Origin: Desulfomonile tiedjei
Lineage (GTDB): Bacteria > Desulfobacterota > Desulfomonilia > Desulfomonilales > Desulfomonilaceae
Direction of reading: 5' to 3'
DNA length: 64,000 nucleotides
NCBI GenBank assembly: GCA_016212925.1
Contig: JACRDF010000031.1
Span: forward strand, 203,000-266,999
Below the pieces are notes generated by a model. The model was not told the DNA's origin. It was given only the letters and a program-made list of their open reading frames with translations, and did no database searches. Shown here in pieces: positions 7,681 to 16,620 of this stretch (position 1 is its first letter; each line of letters begins with the position of its first letter). The position numbers and the translations under genes are program-made.

Positions 7681-7920
7681 CTAGAGCAAGAGAGTGACTA
7701 CAAACATCCCGACAATAAGGATAGGTATGAGTGGGGGCTGGCTAACAAAGGCGTAATCAAGCGGGCCGGGCTGGAAATGCTCCAAAGACTCCCCTTCAGA
7801 ATCAAGAATGACTTCCCCCCACGGTATGTCCGCGTCCAGGACGGGATGGCCTTCATCGCGATTCGACTGCGGGCTTAACCCCGGGGACGGCTCTTTTCTC
7901 ATAAACTTTGCGTAATCCAT
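7681..7920 (-). CDS. Possible tail-anchored small protein
   Basis: ATG at 7920 with AGGA about 10 bases upstream gives 79 aa: an acidic soluble part and a single C-terminal hydrophobic helix (PPLIPILIVGMFVVTLLL) directly before the stop, the look of a tail-anchored membrane protein. A rightward frame at 7621-7878 overlaps it and also looks fairly protein-like, so strand choice is uncertain. No family recognised. Confidence 0.35.
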   Translation of the reverse strand: MDYAKFMRKEPSPGLSPQSNRDEGHPVLDADIPWGEVILDSEGESLEHFQPGPLDYAFVSQPPLIPILIVGMFVVTLLL

Positions 7921-8205
7921 TCGGTTCTTTCCTGCATTCGCCAACATGGTTGGTGTTCTTACCCTTGGAGCAAGAAACATAGCTCCAGAATAGGACTTGT
8001 ATTTGACCACCGGCCCCGTGTCAAGTTCTTTTGCCCCAAGCGGCTTTGCAGAGGCTCACCGGCCATGCCCCATTGGCAGGGAATTGCCGGACCGGGAGAC
8101 GCTGCACCACAGGCCCGCCTAAAGGGATTTCCATTGCCAGCCAAACCGTCGCATGGTACTCTTTTCTCGGACAATTGCTTTAAGGCCGCAAGTGGAGGCG
8201 ACAAA

Positions 8206-8757
8206 ATGGATACATCACCTGATGCCAAAGAAACAATCGCCAAGTTGATGGAAAACCTGGGAACCATAGGCGCTTTCATGCTCTCAGAGGCCCGGGCTTT
8301 CCTCCGCAAAAGCTGGGGCGCTTCGCGGGAAGAATTCATGGCCGCGGTCGATCATATTGCTCGAAACATGAAAGCGTCAGGCAAAATGGCCTCGGAAGAT
8401 ATCGAAGCCGCGGCAGAGCAGATCAAAAAGTCATGGGAATTACTGGACAAAGAAAAAGACCTGGATTGGGACAACTTTCTGAACGAGATCAAAACCCGCC
8501 TCAACACCATTGGAACCATTACCGAGGAAACCTTTAATCTGGTCGTCAGTCAGGCCAAAGATGTGCTGGACAGGCAGTGGACTGCCATGGGGCGGTTGGG
8601 CGAGGGCCAACTCAAAGCGTTTCAAGGTCAGTCCGAACAGATGGCCAAAATCATGAGATGCCAATGGGGAGTTTTTCGGGATAGCATGGAAAAAACGGGC
8701 AAGAGGATAGACCGCGCGCTCGATGCAGCCTGGGAAGCCTGGAAAAGGAAAGACTGA
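8206..8757 (+). CDS. Hypothetical helical (phasin/apolipoprotein-like) protein
   Basis: The open frame begins at 8065, but ATG at 8206 has GGAGG seven bases before it. The 183-aa product is almost entirely amphipathic helix, with repeated Trp-bearing heptad-like segments (SWGASREEF, KKSWELLDKEKDLDW, RQWTAMGRL, RCQWGVFRDSMEK). Such composition is typical of phasins and other surface-coating or coiled-coil proteins, but I cannot name a family. A perfect palindromic repeat follows 27 bases downstream and may terminate the transcript. Confidence 0.7.
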   Translation: MDTSPDAKETIAKLMENLGTIGAFMLSEARAFLRKSWGASREEFMAAVDHIARNMKASGKMASEDIEAAAEQIKKSWELLDKEKDLDWDNFLNEIKTRLNTIGTITEETFNLVVSQAKDVLDRQWTAMGRLGEGQLKAFQGQSEQMAKIMRCQWGVFRDSMEKTGKRIDRALDAAWEAWKRKD

Positions 8758-8784
8758 GTCGAAGTCTTTTCAGGAGAAGAAATT

Positions 8785-8842
8785 GCGGGGAGGCCCTTTT
8801 TGTAAAAAGGGCCTCCCCGCACCCCTCTCCAAAAACTTCTGC
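8785..8842. repeat. Palindromic repeat family A, copy 1 (terminator-like)
   Basis: Perfect 17-bp arms, GCGGGGAGGCCCTTTTT and its complement (8785-8801 and 8804-8820), followed by the conserved tail ACCCCTCTCCAAAAACTTCT. Related copies lie at 12915-12967, 20071-20129 and 20882-20934, with partial ones near 22080 and 23452. Confidence 0.85.
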
Positions 8843-8987
8843 ATCCTTTCCTGCTGCGCTCCTTCCGCTGTCGGCGTAAGGGGCGCAGCAGGAAAGATAT
8901 AGAGTTTTCTTAGAGACGCACGAGGCCACCTCTTCTTGAACGAGGGGGTTTCCTCCACATAGTCATTGCCGGGAATGAAAGAGCCAA

Positions 8988-9623
8988 ATGCTAGTTGTGG
9001 GACTGACCGGAGGCATAGCCTCGGGTAAGAGTACTGTGAGCCGGATGTTTGCCGACGCAGGTATACCGGTCATCTGCGCGGACGAGTTGGCCCGCGAAGC
9101 GGTAAAGCCCGGGTCCGCGGCACTGGACGAGATTCGCCGCGCGTTCGGACAAAAAGTCCTTGATGAGGACGGAAACCTGGACCGAGCGGGTATGGCGCGG
9201 TTGGTGTTTCAAGACACGTCCAAACGAAAACTGCTCGAATCCATCATCCATCCTCGAGTGGCTGAGGAGCAAGAAAACAGATTACGGCGTCTGGAACGCG
9301 AAGGTCATCACATTGCAGTGATAGACGTGCCGCTACTTTACGAGAGCGGATGGGACAAGGCCTTCGATCTTATAATAGTGGTTTATGTTCCCAGGAACAT
9401 ACAGGAACGCAGGCTGGTAGATCGAGATAAGATATCCCCGGCAGACGCCCAATCGCGACTCGACGCTCAAATGCCGATAGAGGAAAAGAAAAAAAGCGCG
9501 GATCGGGTCGTGGACAATACCGGCAGCATGGAGCATACTCTTGATCAGGTAAAGGGAATTTTGGAGGAACTCCAAGCCTTGGAGCGTTCCAAGGCAGTTG
9601 AAATGAAGACAGGTTCGCAATAG
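8988..9623 (+). CDS. coaE: Dephospho-CoA kinase
   Basis: A 211-aa P-loop kinase with the CoaE signature: Walker A GLTGGIASGKST at residues 5-16, then VICADELAREAVKPGS, HPRV.EEQ and the VIDVPLLYESGWDKAFD segment. It phosphorylates the 3'-hydroxyl of dephospho-CoA, the last step of CoA synthesis. Length and motifs are normal for the family. It appears to be a single gene; the preceding gap carries repeat family A. Confidence 0.95.
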   Translation: MLVVGLTGGIASGKSTVSRMFADAGIPVICADELAREAVKPGSAALDEIRRAFGQKVLDEDGNLDRAGMARLVFQDTSKRKLLESIIHPRVAEEQENRLRRLEREGHHIAVIDVPLLYESGWDKAFDLIIVVYVPRNIQERRLVDRDKISPADAQSRLDAQMPIEEKKKSADRVVDNTGSMEHTLDQVKGILEELQALERSKAVEMKTGSQ

Positions 9624-9755
9624 CAGGAAGGCCCGCTTCCGGTCGTCCAAGAGTTGCTCGTCCTACAAATTAACCTAAACCTATGTAAGTACCCGCTGCG
9701 GGCACATTAGAACTGCACGTATTGCTGTGAGCACGCGAGGCACCAAGACGGCACA

Positions 9756-10256
9756 ATGGAAATCCTTATCGGCATAACCATCTGGGTGATCATATTTGTG
9801 GTGTGGTATTGGAGGACCTACCCGGACCGAGTGAAGAACATCTTCCCTGTTCACCGCATGGATCTTGGGAAGTTCCGCAAGGCGAAAATCGTTTACCCGA
9901 AGACGACATCGAGCCATAGAACCACAAAGGATTTTAAATCCCTGGTGGACACCGTCGAATCCATTTGCGCCAAAGACAGTATGGGATCGTCGGACGCTGC
10001 CACTATGGTAGCCTCTGTAAAGCGAATCATGGAGATCGAACCCTCCAGCGGGCAAATCTGGGAAGCATTCGCCCTGGATTCCCTCGAGAGCGCCGCAATA
10101 ACCTGTGACGATTGCCACGTTCCTGTAGACAAAACCATCAAGAAGACCGGAGTTCGCATTCACTGCCGCAAATGTGGCAAGTGGCTGGCATTGAAGAACT
10201 CCAAGGTAACCGTCATCGACCCAAGCCGGTCCGATCTGGAAGATTGGGAGAAATAA
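9756..10256 (+). CDS. Membrane-anchored zinc-ribbon protein, unknown
   Basis: A 166-aa protein with one N-terminal transmembrane helix (residues 2-20) and a C-terminal zinc ribbon, CDDC...CRKC, at about residues 115-138. The middle is soluble with a helical stretch. The topology suggests a cytoplasmic zinc-binding domain tethered to the membrane. No family recognised. It reads in the same direction as the cupin gene that follows at a gap of about 100 bases. Confidence 0.65.
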   Translation: MEILIGITIWVIIFVVWYWRTYPDRVKNIFPVHRMDLGKFRKAKIVYPKTTSSHRTTKDFKSLVDTVESICAKDSMGSSDAATMVASVKRIMEIEPSSGQIWEAFALDSLESAAITCDDCHVPVDKTIKKTGVRIHCRKCGKWLALKNSKVTVIDPSRSDLEDWEK

Positions 10257-10352
10257 AGCTCAAAAGGGTGGTTCTTAGTCCTGTTGCGCCGGGAGACCGA
10301 GCCGGCAAAACGGACTTTCGGAACCCACTTTGCATCCCCGGAGACTGGATTC

Positions 10353-11036
10353 ATGAAGAAAATAGATTGGAACAGCATCAAGGAAGAAAGACTAAACGAA
10401 AACATCACCCGCAAGATGTTCTGGGGTGAAAAGCTGATGGTCACTCGGTGGGAACTCGCACCAGCGACCACCCTTCCTGTTCACGATCACGTTTCCGAAC
10501 AGATAACCATGGTCGAGAAAGGAACGGTAACCATATATTTCCCTGGTGAGGAGGAATTCGCTCTGCACCAGGGCGATATGCTGGTGATTCCTTCCTCCAA
10601 ACCGCACGGTGTGAAGGTAGGTCCTCAAGGCGCCACAGCAGTGGATCTGTTTTCGCCTCTCCGACAGGATTTCATTGACGGGAGCGCCACATACATCAAG
10701 CCATTGGGCGAGCAAGGACAAGACCCGCAGTCTCCCGCAGCAGAAGACCGGGACCCTTACCAACAGCTCCAGGGATATCTGGCCGCTGCCGGCATAAAGG
10801 TCCCTTTGGAGGACCTCAAGGAATTGCCTCTGGATTTGCTTGCCCGTTATGTTTATGAACGACAGTGCATCACTATGGGGCAATTGCGGAAAGTTCTGAA
10901 GAAGTCCAAAGAGGAGGCCAAGGCCCTTCTGAGGGAATGGAAACACGGAGACGATCACAGCGAATCCAGTCTCCGCCGTACAATGGAAAGGATAATCGTT
11001 CTCCCTAAGGACCTGAAGTTTTTTCGGCAGGACTAA
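10353..11036 (+). CDS. Cupin-domain protein with extra C-terminal region
   Basis: Start chosen at ATG 10353 (a TTG at 10284 is possible). Residues ~25-105 form a cupin barrel: LPVHDHVSEQITMVEKG supplies metal-binding His/His/Glu, and GDMLVIPSSKPHGVKV the second cupin motif. Residues ~125-227 form a separate helical region with a wHTH-like stretch (ITMGQLRKVLKKSKEEAKALLREW). It may bind a small molecule and regulate transcription, but no specific function can be assigned. Confidence 0.78.
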   Translation: MKKIDWNSIKEERLNENITRKMFWGEKLMVTRWELAPATTLPVHDHVSEQITMVEKGTVTIYFPGEEEFALHQGDMLVIPSSKPHGVKVGPQGATAVDLFSPLRQDFIDGSATYIKPLGEQGQDPQSPAAEDRDPYQQLQGYLAAAGIKVPLEDLKELPLDLLARYVYERQCITMGQLRKVLKKSKEEAKALLREWKHGDDHSESSLRRTMERIIVLPKDLKFFRQD

Positions 11037-11069
11037 TCTCGGCAGCAGATGGGGTCATAAGGACTCGAA

Positions 11070-11876
11070 ATGGACGAAGACAAGGTCATTCGAATAAAAA
11101 GGGCCGTAAGGGAGAACTTTGATCGCAGCCCCGCCATTTATCATTCCTTCGAGGAGCGGTATGGTTTTTTCAAGAACCTGAACAAAGCGCTGCTCAGCGG
11201 CATGAGCCTCCCGCGAACCGCGGACGTACTCGATGTCGGATGTGGGACCGGTGCGAGTTCGATCCAGATTCTTGAAGCGCTGCCTCACTGCAGGGTTTGG
11301 GGCCTGGATAACTCGCCTGCCATGCTGGAGACCGCCCGCTCTACAATTGGTGTGTCCGACCGGCTGACTTTTGTGGAAGGCGATGCCGCGACGCTTTCCG
11401 AATATTTTAGCTTTCCGTTTGACGCAATTATTTACAGTGCTTCCATCTTCCTTATCCCCGATTACCAGCAAAGCCTCAGGCAGGCGCAGGGCCTTTTAAA
11501 GGACAAGGGCAGCGTCGGCCTTACTTTCATGGAAGGCCTTTTCGATGCAACGGACAACAACCTTATGGCCGTCGCGGATCAGGAGGCCAAAGAGGGGGTG
11601 AGTCTGAAAAAACCAGTGAACCTGGGAAACTTCCAATCCTTTTTCGCTGACTTGTTTCCTCGCCACCGCACGTGGAAAGAGAATTTCGCATTACCTGAAG
11701 AGCTTCTCCGTGAGTTCTTCTCCATACCGGCCATGTCCGCCGGATTATTTCCCGGAATCGAATACCCTGAACGCTTGCGAAAAGTCGCCAGCCTCTTCGA
11801 CCACATGCCAAAGACCCAAATTCTCTTCAGATGGATACTGATGGTGGGACAGAAAACCGCGGTGAGGGCGGTGTAA
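11070..11876 (+). CDS. Class I SAM-dependent methyltransferase
   Basis: A 268-aa methyltransferase. Motif I, VLDVGCGTG, at residues 53-61 binds S-adenosylmethionine; an acidic residue follows in VWGLDNSPAM, and FVEGDAATL and FDAIIYSASIFLIPDY complete the fold. The acceptor cannot be read from sequence. AAGGA lies seven bases before the ATG, and the gene follows the cupin gene by 33 bases, so they may form a unit. Confidence 0.88.
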   Translation: MDEDKVIRIKRAVRENFDRSPAIYHSFEERYGFFKNLNKALLSGMSLPRTADVLDVGCGTGASSIQILEALPHCRVWGLDNSPAMLETARSTIGVSDRLTFVEGDAATLSEYFSFPFDAIIYSASIFLIPDYQQSLRQAQGLLKDKGSVGLTFMEGLFDATDNNLMAVADQEAKEGVSLKKPVNLGNFQSFFADLFPRHRTWKENFALPEELLREFFSIPAMSAGLFPGIEYPERLRKVASLFDHMPKTQILFRWILMVGQKTAVRAV

Positions 11877-11990
11877 GGATTATCGTTCCCGTGCAATTGC
11901 TCGTATAGGCATGGCTACGAAGCTCGCCTGTCACTGTCACAGAGCCGTGCACAAATTGCATTGTGTGGCCGGTGGTTCCGCAAGGGGATG

Positions 11991-12326
11991 TTACACCCCG
12001 ATTTCGGTGGGTTCTGTGCCTTCCACCGGTACGAAACGAACTTCCACCTTCCTGTGAAGGACAGCGGCTATTCTTGACGCCATCGAAAGAAAGTCTCCTT
12101 CGTAATCGGCCTCTTCGACGTCTTCGATGACTGACGCCGTAGCCCCAACAAGGTCCGCGAGTTGCTCGCGTGTTAGCGCAGCCTGATTACGCAGGTCGTA
12201 GATTTCACGCGCGATCTCGGCTTTGGTCAGTTCTTCTTGAAAGGAAGCCACTCGCGCAGGATCATCCTTGATATACCGTCTGTAAATCAATTCAAAGGCG
12301 TCCGAACTCAGCTTCTTTTCTTCCAT
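11991..12326 (-). CDS. XRE-family HTH regulator, antitoxin-like
   Basis: ATG at 12326 with GGGAG in front gives 111 aa. The C-terminal half carries a helix-turn-helix of the XRE type (REIYDLRNQAALTREQLADLVGATASVIEDVEEADY) followed by AAVLHRKVEVRFVP, a layout common in HigA-like antitoxins. No partner toxin is visible next to it, so it may be solitary or regulate elsewhere. An upstream in-frame ATG at 12359 would add 11 residues. Confidence 0.75.
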   Translation of the reverse strand: MEEKKLSSDAFELIYRRYIKDDPARVASFQEELTKAEIAREIYDLRNQAALTREQLADLVGATASVIEDVEEADYEGDFLSMASRIAAVLHRKVEVRFVPVEGTEPTEIGV

Positions 12327-12409
12327 CTCATGGCTCCCAGAGCACAGTGTGGGATTCACCTGTAGAACGGGCCGCGCCTTGCTATGCTGTAATTGAAACT
12401 TTGGGTAGT

Positions 12410-12673
12410 CTACTTTTTATCTGCGGGCTTCGGTGCGGCCTTTGCTTCGGCCTCTTTCCTGGCAAGCTCGTAAAGCTCGCGGATGTCATCGAGGCGATCT
12501 TTGGAGAGGTCTTTGTCTCCTGCTCCGGGCGGGGGCTGATTCATCTGGTGGCTCGTCCACTGATCTGAGGAACCTCGGCTTCCCGGCTGGGCTTGCTGCG
12601 CGCTTGCAGGAACAAGCGCAAGGCAGAGGAAAACTATTGCCAACATGCAGCACAGGCAGAGGAGTGACTTCAT
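12410..12673 (-). CDS. Small secreted protein, 87 aa
   Basis: ATG at 12673 with GGAG eight bases upstream begins a classic signal peptide (MKSLLCLCCMLAIVFLCLALVPASA, cut near residue 25). The mature ~62-residue part is Gln/Pro-rich then strongly charged (Lys/Glu/Ala helix). No family recognised. It lies 83 bases upstream of the XRE gene on the same strand. Confidence 0.6.
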   Translation of the reverse strand: MKSLLCLCCMLAIVFLCLALVPASAQQAQPGSRGSSDQWTSHQMNQPPPGAGDKDLSKDRLDDIRELYELARKEAEAKAAPKPADKK

Positions 12674-12914
12674 TCGCTTTCTCCGTTGGAATTCGCAGGA
12701 CAACCGGAAGTCCGCTCCGTGAAAAGGCCACGGATTAGGGTAACGTCAATATCACAAAAGCAGGCGCTTTTCAACCGAGGCAAGCCGCGGCGGGGGCTGG
12801 CCCAGAGGAAACTGTGGGGGTACACGTGGCACCGGGCAGCTGAACGGAACGTTGCCAGAGTGTCAAGGAGTCGCAGTCAGGCATTGCCTCGGCAGAGGCA
12901 ATGCCTGCAAATGA

Positions 12915-12967
12915 TGGGAGTTTTTGGGGTGGGGTCCGGGGAGGCCCTTTTTGTTCGGCCTCCCCGG
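12915..12967. repeat. Palindromic repeat family A, copy 2 (terminator-like)
   Basis: CCGGGGAGGCC (12936-12946) pairs with GGCCTCCCCGG (12957-12967) around CTTTTTGTTC. The tail sequence AGTTTTTGGGGTGGGG lies on the left, so this copy is inverted relative to copy 1. It sits directly after the stop of the leftward acyl-CoA synthetase gene and could terminate it. Confidence 0.8.
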
Positions 12968-12982
12968 GCTTTGCCCCCGGCC

Positions 12983-14572
12983 CTACTTCACATCGCTCCA
13001 TTTTCCGTATTTTTCTCTGAGGATACGGTGCAGGATTTTGCCGGTCCCGGTGCGAGGCATTTCGTCGTCCTCGATGAAATCCAGAGTTTTGGGGACTTTG
13101 TATGCTGCTATCTTTGTGCGTGCAAGCCGCTTGATCTCTTCTTTCAGTTCTTGCGTGGCTTCCTTTCCTTCGTGGAGGATCAGCACGCCGTGGATGGACT
13201 CGCCCCATTTCTCATGCGGGATGCCGATCACAGCCACATCTTTCACCGCAGGGTGAGCGCCCAGAGCGTTTTCCACCTCTGAGGGGAAAACGTTCTCCCC
13301 ACCGGTGATTATCATGTTGGCCTTGCGGTCCACGAGAACATAGAACCCGTCGGGATCGCGATAACACATATCCCCTGCGGTAAACCACTCGCCGTGGAAG
13401 ACTTCCTTGGTCTTTTCGGGAAGGTTCCAGTATTCCTTGAACAACATGGGCGTTCGCGCATAAAGTTCGCCCACCTGCCCATCCGGGACTTCGTTGCCTT
13501 CTTCGTCCAAGACCTTGATGCGGTCCACGCCGAAGATCTCCTGGCCGATGGTACCCAGCTTACGCAATTGATCCTGCGGCCGACACAACGTCACCAGGCC
13601 TGCTTCCGTGGAGCCGTAAGCCTCCCACAACTCTGCATTCTTGAAAAAGTCCAGTATTGCGACCTTTGTGTCCTTTCTGGCCGGCGCGGATGAGATCAGC
13701 AGCTGCCGCATGCTCGATACGTCGTATTGTTTCTTAACGTCTTCAGGCAGAGCAAGGATCATAATGTAATGCGTGGGGACAAGAGATACAAACGTGACCT
13801 TGTATTTCTCCACTGTGGCCAGAAAATCCTGCGGGCTAAAGCTCGATTCGTTGTACACGCACACAGCGGCAGACACCAGGGTATAAGGGAACGAATAGAA
13901 TATGGAATTGACATGGCACATGGGCATGACCATCATGACTTTGTCCGTGGGGCGCACACCCATGTTTGCGACGTCGAGGTAGTACATTGCAAGATAGCTC
14001 TCGTGGGTCCTGACGACTCCCTTGGGCTTGCCGGTCGTGCCCGACGTGTACATAAAGGTCCACGGGTCCTCCGCGTCTACCACCACATCGGGCTCTTCCC
14101 CTGATGAAGCAGCCAGCCAGTCCTCGTATCCCACATAACCGTCGGGAACAGAATCGCCCGGCTCCCCGAGATATATGAAATTGCCGGCAGGAACCGGCAA
14201 TTGGCCTCTGATGGAGTTGATCATATCCACGAACGGTCTATCCACAATAAGAGCCTTACAGCCGGAATCGTTCACTATGTATTGAATCTCCGGCGCGGCC
14301 AGCCTGAACATTATCGGCACGCATATTTGCCCGGCCTTGGCGCATCCCGCGTACATCTCCATCCATTCCACGCGATTGAAAGCTATGACCGCGAACCGGT
14401 CCCCACGCCCGCAGCCCATGGAGGTCAGAGCATTGCCCACGCGGCAGCTTCGGTCGTTCCACTCTTTGAATGTGAAGCTCTTTTTCTTGTCTTGGCAACC
14501 GAGCTTGTCGGGATAATGAACAGCGTGCCTGCTAAGGACCGTTCCCATGTGAATCCATTTGCTTATGGTCAT
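12983..14572 (-). CDS. AMP-forming acyl-CoA synthetase (long/medium-chain type)
   Basis: ATG at 14572 has AGGAGG six bases upstream; the frame is open to 14641. The 529-aa product has the full ANL-superfamily set: YTSGTTGKPKGVV (about residues 183-195), LWEAYGSTEAGLVT, GEWFTAGDMCYRDPDGFYVLVDR, the TGGENVFPSEVEN hinge, and the catalytic Lys in PRTGTGKILHR near the C-terminus. It activates a carboxylic acid to its CoA thioester using ATP; chain type is not determined. It lies near other acyl-CoA genes but is transcribed alone, with a repeat hairpin after its stop. Confidence 0.92.
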   Translation of the reverse strand: MTISKWIHMGTVLSRHAVHYPDKLGCQDKKKSFTFKEWNDRSCRVGNALTSMGCGRGDRFAVIAFNRVEWMEMYAGCAKAGQICVPIMFRLAAPEIQYIVNDSGCKALIVDRPFVDMINSIRGQLPVPAGNFIYLGEPGDSVPDGYVGYEDWLAASSGEEPDVVVDAEDPWTFMYTSGTTGKPKGVVRTHESYLAMYYLDVANMGVRPTDKVMMVMPMCHVNSIFYSFPYTLVSAAVCVYNESSFSPQDFLATVEKYKVTFVSLVPTHYIMILALPEDVKKQYDVSSMRQLLISSAPARKDTKVAILDFFKNAELWEAYGSTEAGLVTLCRPQDQLRKLGTIGQEIFGVDRIKVLDEEGNEVPDGQVGELYARTPMLFKEYWNLPEKTKEVFHGEWFTAGDMCYRDPDGFYVLVDRKANMIITGGENVFPSEVENALGAHPAVKDVAVIGIPHEKWGESIHGVLILHEGKEATQELKEEIKRLARTKIAAYKVPKTLDFIEDDEMPRTGTGKILHRILREKYGKWSDVK

Positions 14573-14988
14573 GAAATCCTCCTGGAGAAAAACCACGAGC
14601 CTGAGTCTCTCTCGCGGGAGAGCTGAAGGCCGTGAATTCATTCTACGGAATCATGTAAGAAGGCTGGCTTCGATCCAGTGTCGCTACCTCCCCGTATGAT
14701 ACGCCATTTCTCGCCAATTTTGCAAAAGAGTTTTTGTCGAGAATTATTTCAATGGCCCACTATAAAGAACTTCTTGTTAAACGGAAAGTTGGCTGGACGG
14801 CCGTTTCACTTGCTATATGAGCTTGCTTTCAAGGCACTCCCTCCGAATTGTCCAGGCGGCAGCGCCGTAGGGGCGACACATGTGTCGCCCACGGGCGAGG
14901 CGTGCCTCGCCCCTACCAGTGCTGTCGTATCAACGGCGGTTTGATGGCAAATCCGAAAGGGTTCTCACCGATTAGAACCTCTTTAACA
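14573..14988. other. Intergenic region with one dispersed repeat
   Basis: No credible gene is seen in these 416 bases. They hold the promoter side of the leftward synthetase gene and a palindromic repeat at 14867-14916, right before a truncated DUF4258 gene. Confidence 0.45.
14867..14916. repeat. Dispersed GTAGGGGCG...CGCCCCTAC repeat
   Basis: GTAGGGGCGACACA and TGTGTCGCCC form one inverted repeat; GGGCGAGGC/GCCTCGCCC another. The outer GTAGGGGCGA ends recur in the elements at 30400-30530 and 34418-34551. It is 72 bases from the broken DUF4258 gene and may mark the event that truncated it. Confidence 0.7.
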
Positions 14989-15099
14989 ATGGAATCAGCC
15001 GCCTTAGACGCGGAAACCGGGACATGCTATATTGTGACTGCCTATGAGCCTGATCCGGACCTATGGGAAAACGGCTTCAGAGTGAGGAGGACCCCATGA
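14989..15099 (+). pseudogene. C-terminal remnant of a DUF4258 (toxin-like) gene
   Basis: Only the last ~30 codons of a DUF4258 protein are recognisable (DAETGTCYIVTAYEPDPDLWENGFR). The upstream frame gives the repeat, not the missing N-terminal domain. The stop overlaps the following YgiT start in ATGA (15096-15099), the normal arrangement of this toxin-antitoxin-like pair, so the first gene has lost its 5' part. Identification of DUF4258 is from memory of its conserved C-terminus. Confidence 0.6.
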
Positions 15100-15320
15100 G
15101 ATGTACTCTGTGCAAATTGGGTGAAACGAGCCCTGGAATGGTGACCGTCACGTTGGAGCGAGGCGAAGCAACCGTGATCATTAAGGAAGTGCCGGGCCAG
15201 GTATGCGAAAACTGCGGAGAATACTACCTCGATCAAGCCGTTGCCGAGAGGGTCCTCAGTATGGCCGAGGATGCAGTGAGCAGGAACACTGAGGTGGAAA
15301 TCATCCGGTTCGCGGCATAG
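15096..15320 (+). CDS. YgiT-type zinc finger protein (antitoxin-like)
   Basis: A 74-aa protein with two C-x-x-C pairs, CTLC at residues 3-6 and CENC at about 37-40, framing the MqsA/YgiT N-terminal zinc domain (G.VTVTLERGEATVIIKEVPGQVCENCGEYYL). AGGAGG lies five bases before the ATG. In related loci it follows a DUF4258 gene; here only a fragment of that gene remains, so this is probably an orphan antitoxin-like gene. Confidence 0.85.
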   Translation: MRCTLCKLGETSPGMVTVTLERGEATVIIKEVPGQVCENCGEYYLDQAVAERVLSMAEDAVSRNTEVEIIRFAA

Positions 15321-15490
15321 TCGAAGTTCCGAAAGTGTGTTTCACGTATCACTTTCCAGCCAGCCTAGGAATCAGGCCTTTTCCTTGTGCAAATGCGGAG
15401 CCAGGTCTTGAAACACAAGATTTTTTCTGTTAGGAATTGTCTATCCTAGAGCCGCCGGTCAATGGACTCAGATTTTGGGGGTATAGGCTT

Positions 15491-16390
15491 ATGAAAGTCT
15501 TCATCAGTTGGTCAGGACAGCTGAGCCACGAGATTGCTTTAGGATTGCGTGAGTGGCTGCCTTCAGTTGTTCAAGTCATTGTACCATACGTTTCATCCGA
15601 AGACATCACTAAGGGTTCGCAGTGGTTTGCACATGTTGCCACCGAACTAGAACAGACAGATTTCGGTGTCATCTGCCTAACAAAAGAGAACCTTAGATCA
15701 CCATGGATATTCTTCGAAGCTGGTGCTCTCTCCAAGAGCGTTTCACGCTCCCATGTTTCCCCGCTTCTTATTGACTTATCTCCATCTGACCTGCAAGGTC
15801 CATTAGTCCAATTTCAGGCGGTGATGCCCACTGAGAAAGATATGTTTAAACTGCTTAATACAATCAATGCTGATCTACAATCGGGTAGATTAGACGAACC
15901 TCATCTTCAGAAGTCTTTTGCTAGGTGGTGGCCGGATTTTGATAGTCAGATTCAGGACGCGAAGAAGAGAGCGGTGCAGAGAGGAAGACGGCAGGCAACG
16001 CCACATGATGGACAGAAAGACCAAGGGACAGATTCAAGATCGGAACGCGCGGTGCTTGAAGAAGTACTCCAAAACACACGTTTAATTGCGCAGTCTGTGC
16101 TTGAGACGGATAGTTCACTGAAAGAAATAAAAGCGAGACATCAAGATGACAACACACCAATTGCTCTGGATCCCCCTAACCTCTGCTCTGAGTTAGAGCG
16201 TGGGGGTCATGTGACTTCAAGACCTATACACCGTTCAAGATACACCGAAGCGGAAAACTATGCGTTGAAAAACTTAGAAGATGGTAGAAATCCAAAGGAG
16301 GTTATTGCGAGTTTGGAGCGAAACGGCATTCCTCAAAAGACGGCAATTGAAATCGTAAGAGAGATCACAAAGGATTTGCAACGAGGCTAG
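15491..16390 (+). CDS. TIR-domain protein (possible immune effector)
   Basis: ATG at 15491 begins the conserved TIR strand MKVFISWSGQLSHEIAL; the open frame starts earlier at 15437. Residues 1-~150 form a TIR domain: VSSEDITKGSQWF, FGVICLTKENLRSPWIFFEAGALSK (the Glu in FFEAGAL is the likely catalytic residue of NAD-cleaving TIRs), then PLLIDL and QFQA. The middle is charged and low-complexity; residues ~250-299 form a helical domain (YALKNLEDGRNPKEVIASLERNGI). Bacterial TIR proteins often deplete NAD+ in anti-phage defence. The neighbour at 16621-17625, convergent with it, is unrecognised. Local base composition is lower in GC than the flanks, hinting at transfer. Confidence 0.85.
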   Translation: MKVFISWSGQLSHEIALGLREWLPSVVQVIVPYVSSEDITKGSQWFAHVATELEQTDFGVICLTKENLRSPWIFFEAGALSKSVSRSHVSPLLIDLSPSDLQGPLVQFQAVMPTEKDMFKLLNTINADLQSGRLDEPHLQKSFARWWPDFDSQIQDAKKRAVQRGRRQATPHDGQKDQGTDSRSERAVLEEVLQNTRLIAQSVLETDSSLKEIKARHQDDNTPIALDPPNLCSELERGGHVTSRPIHRSRYTEAENYALKNLEDGRNPKEVIASLERNGIPQKTAIEIVREITKDLQRG

Positions 16391-16620
16391 GGCTGCCCAG
16401 TTGAAGGGAGTTAGCGGCTTAGAGTGAGGTAGTGAAAATATTCTATAAAATTGCACTGCGCCATTCCAAGGACAGGATGCCCCTTTCATGTGCGGTGATG
16501 GCCTGCCTGCCAGGCTTAGGAGGATTAAGAATACGACCAAGCGCGTTCTCAACATTGTTCACGAACGTGTCGTCAGCAAAGGTTCCGCCCGTTCGCTCAT
16601 GATCCTTAAAGCGAAATCCG

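Noticed and set aside
7353..7878. Two rightward open frames (to 7604 and 7621-7878)
   Set aside because: Starts are TTG/GTG without ribosome sites and no family match is apparent; the second is somewhat protein-like but overlaps a better-placed leftward frame.
9624..9755. Possible RNA gene in the gap after coaE
   Set aside because: No cloverleaf, T-loop or other RNA hallmark could be found; only weak palindromes.
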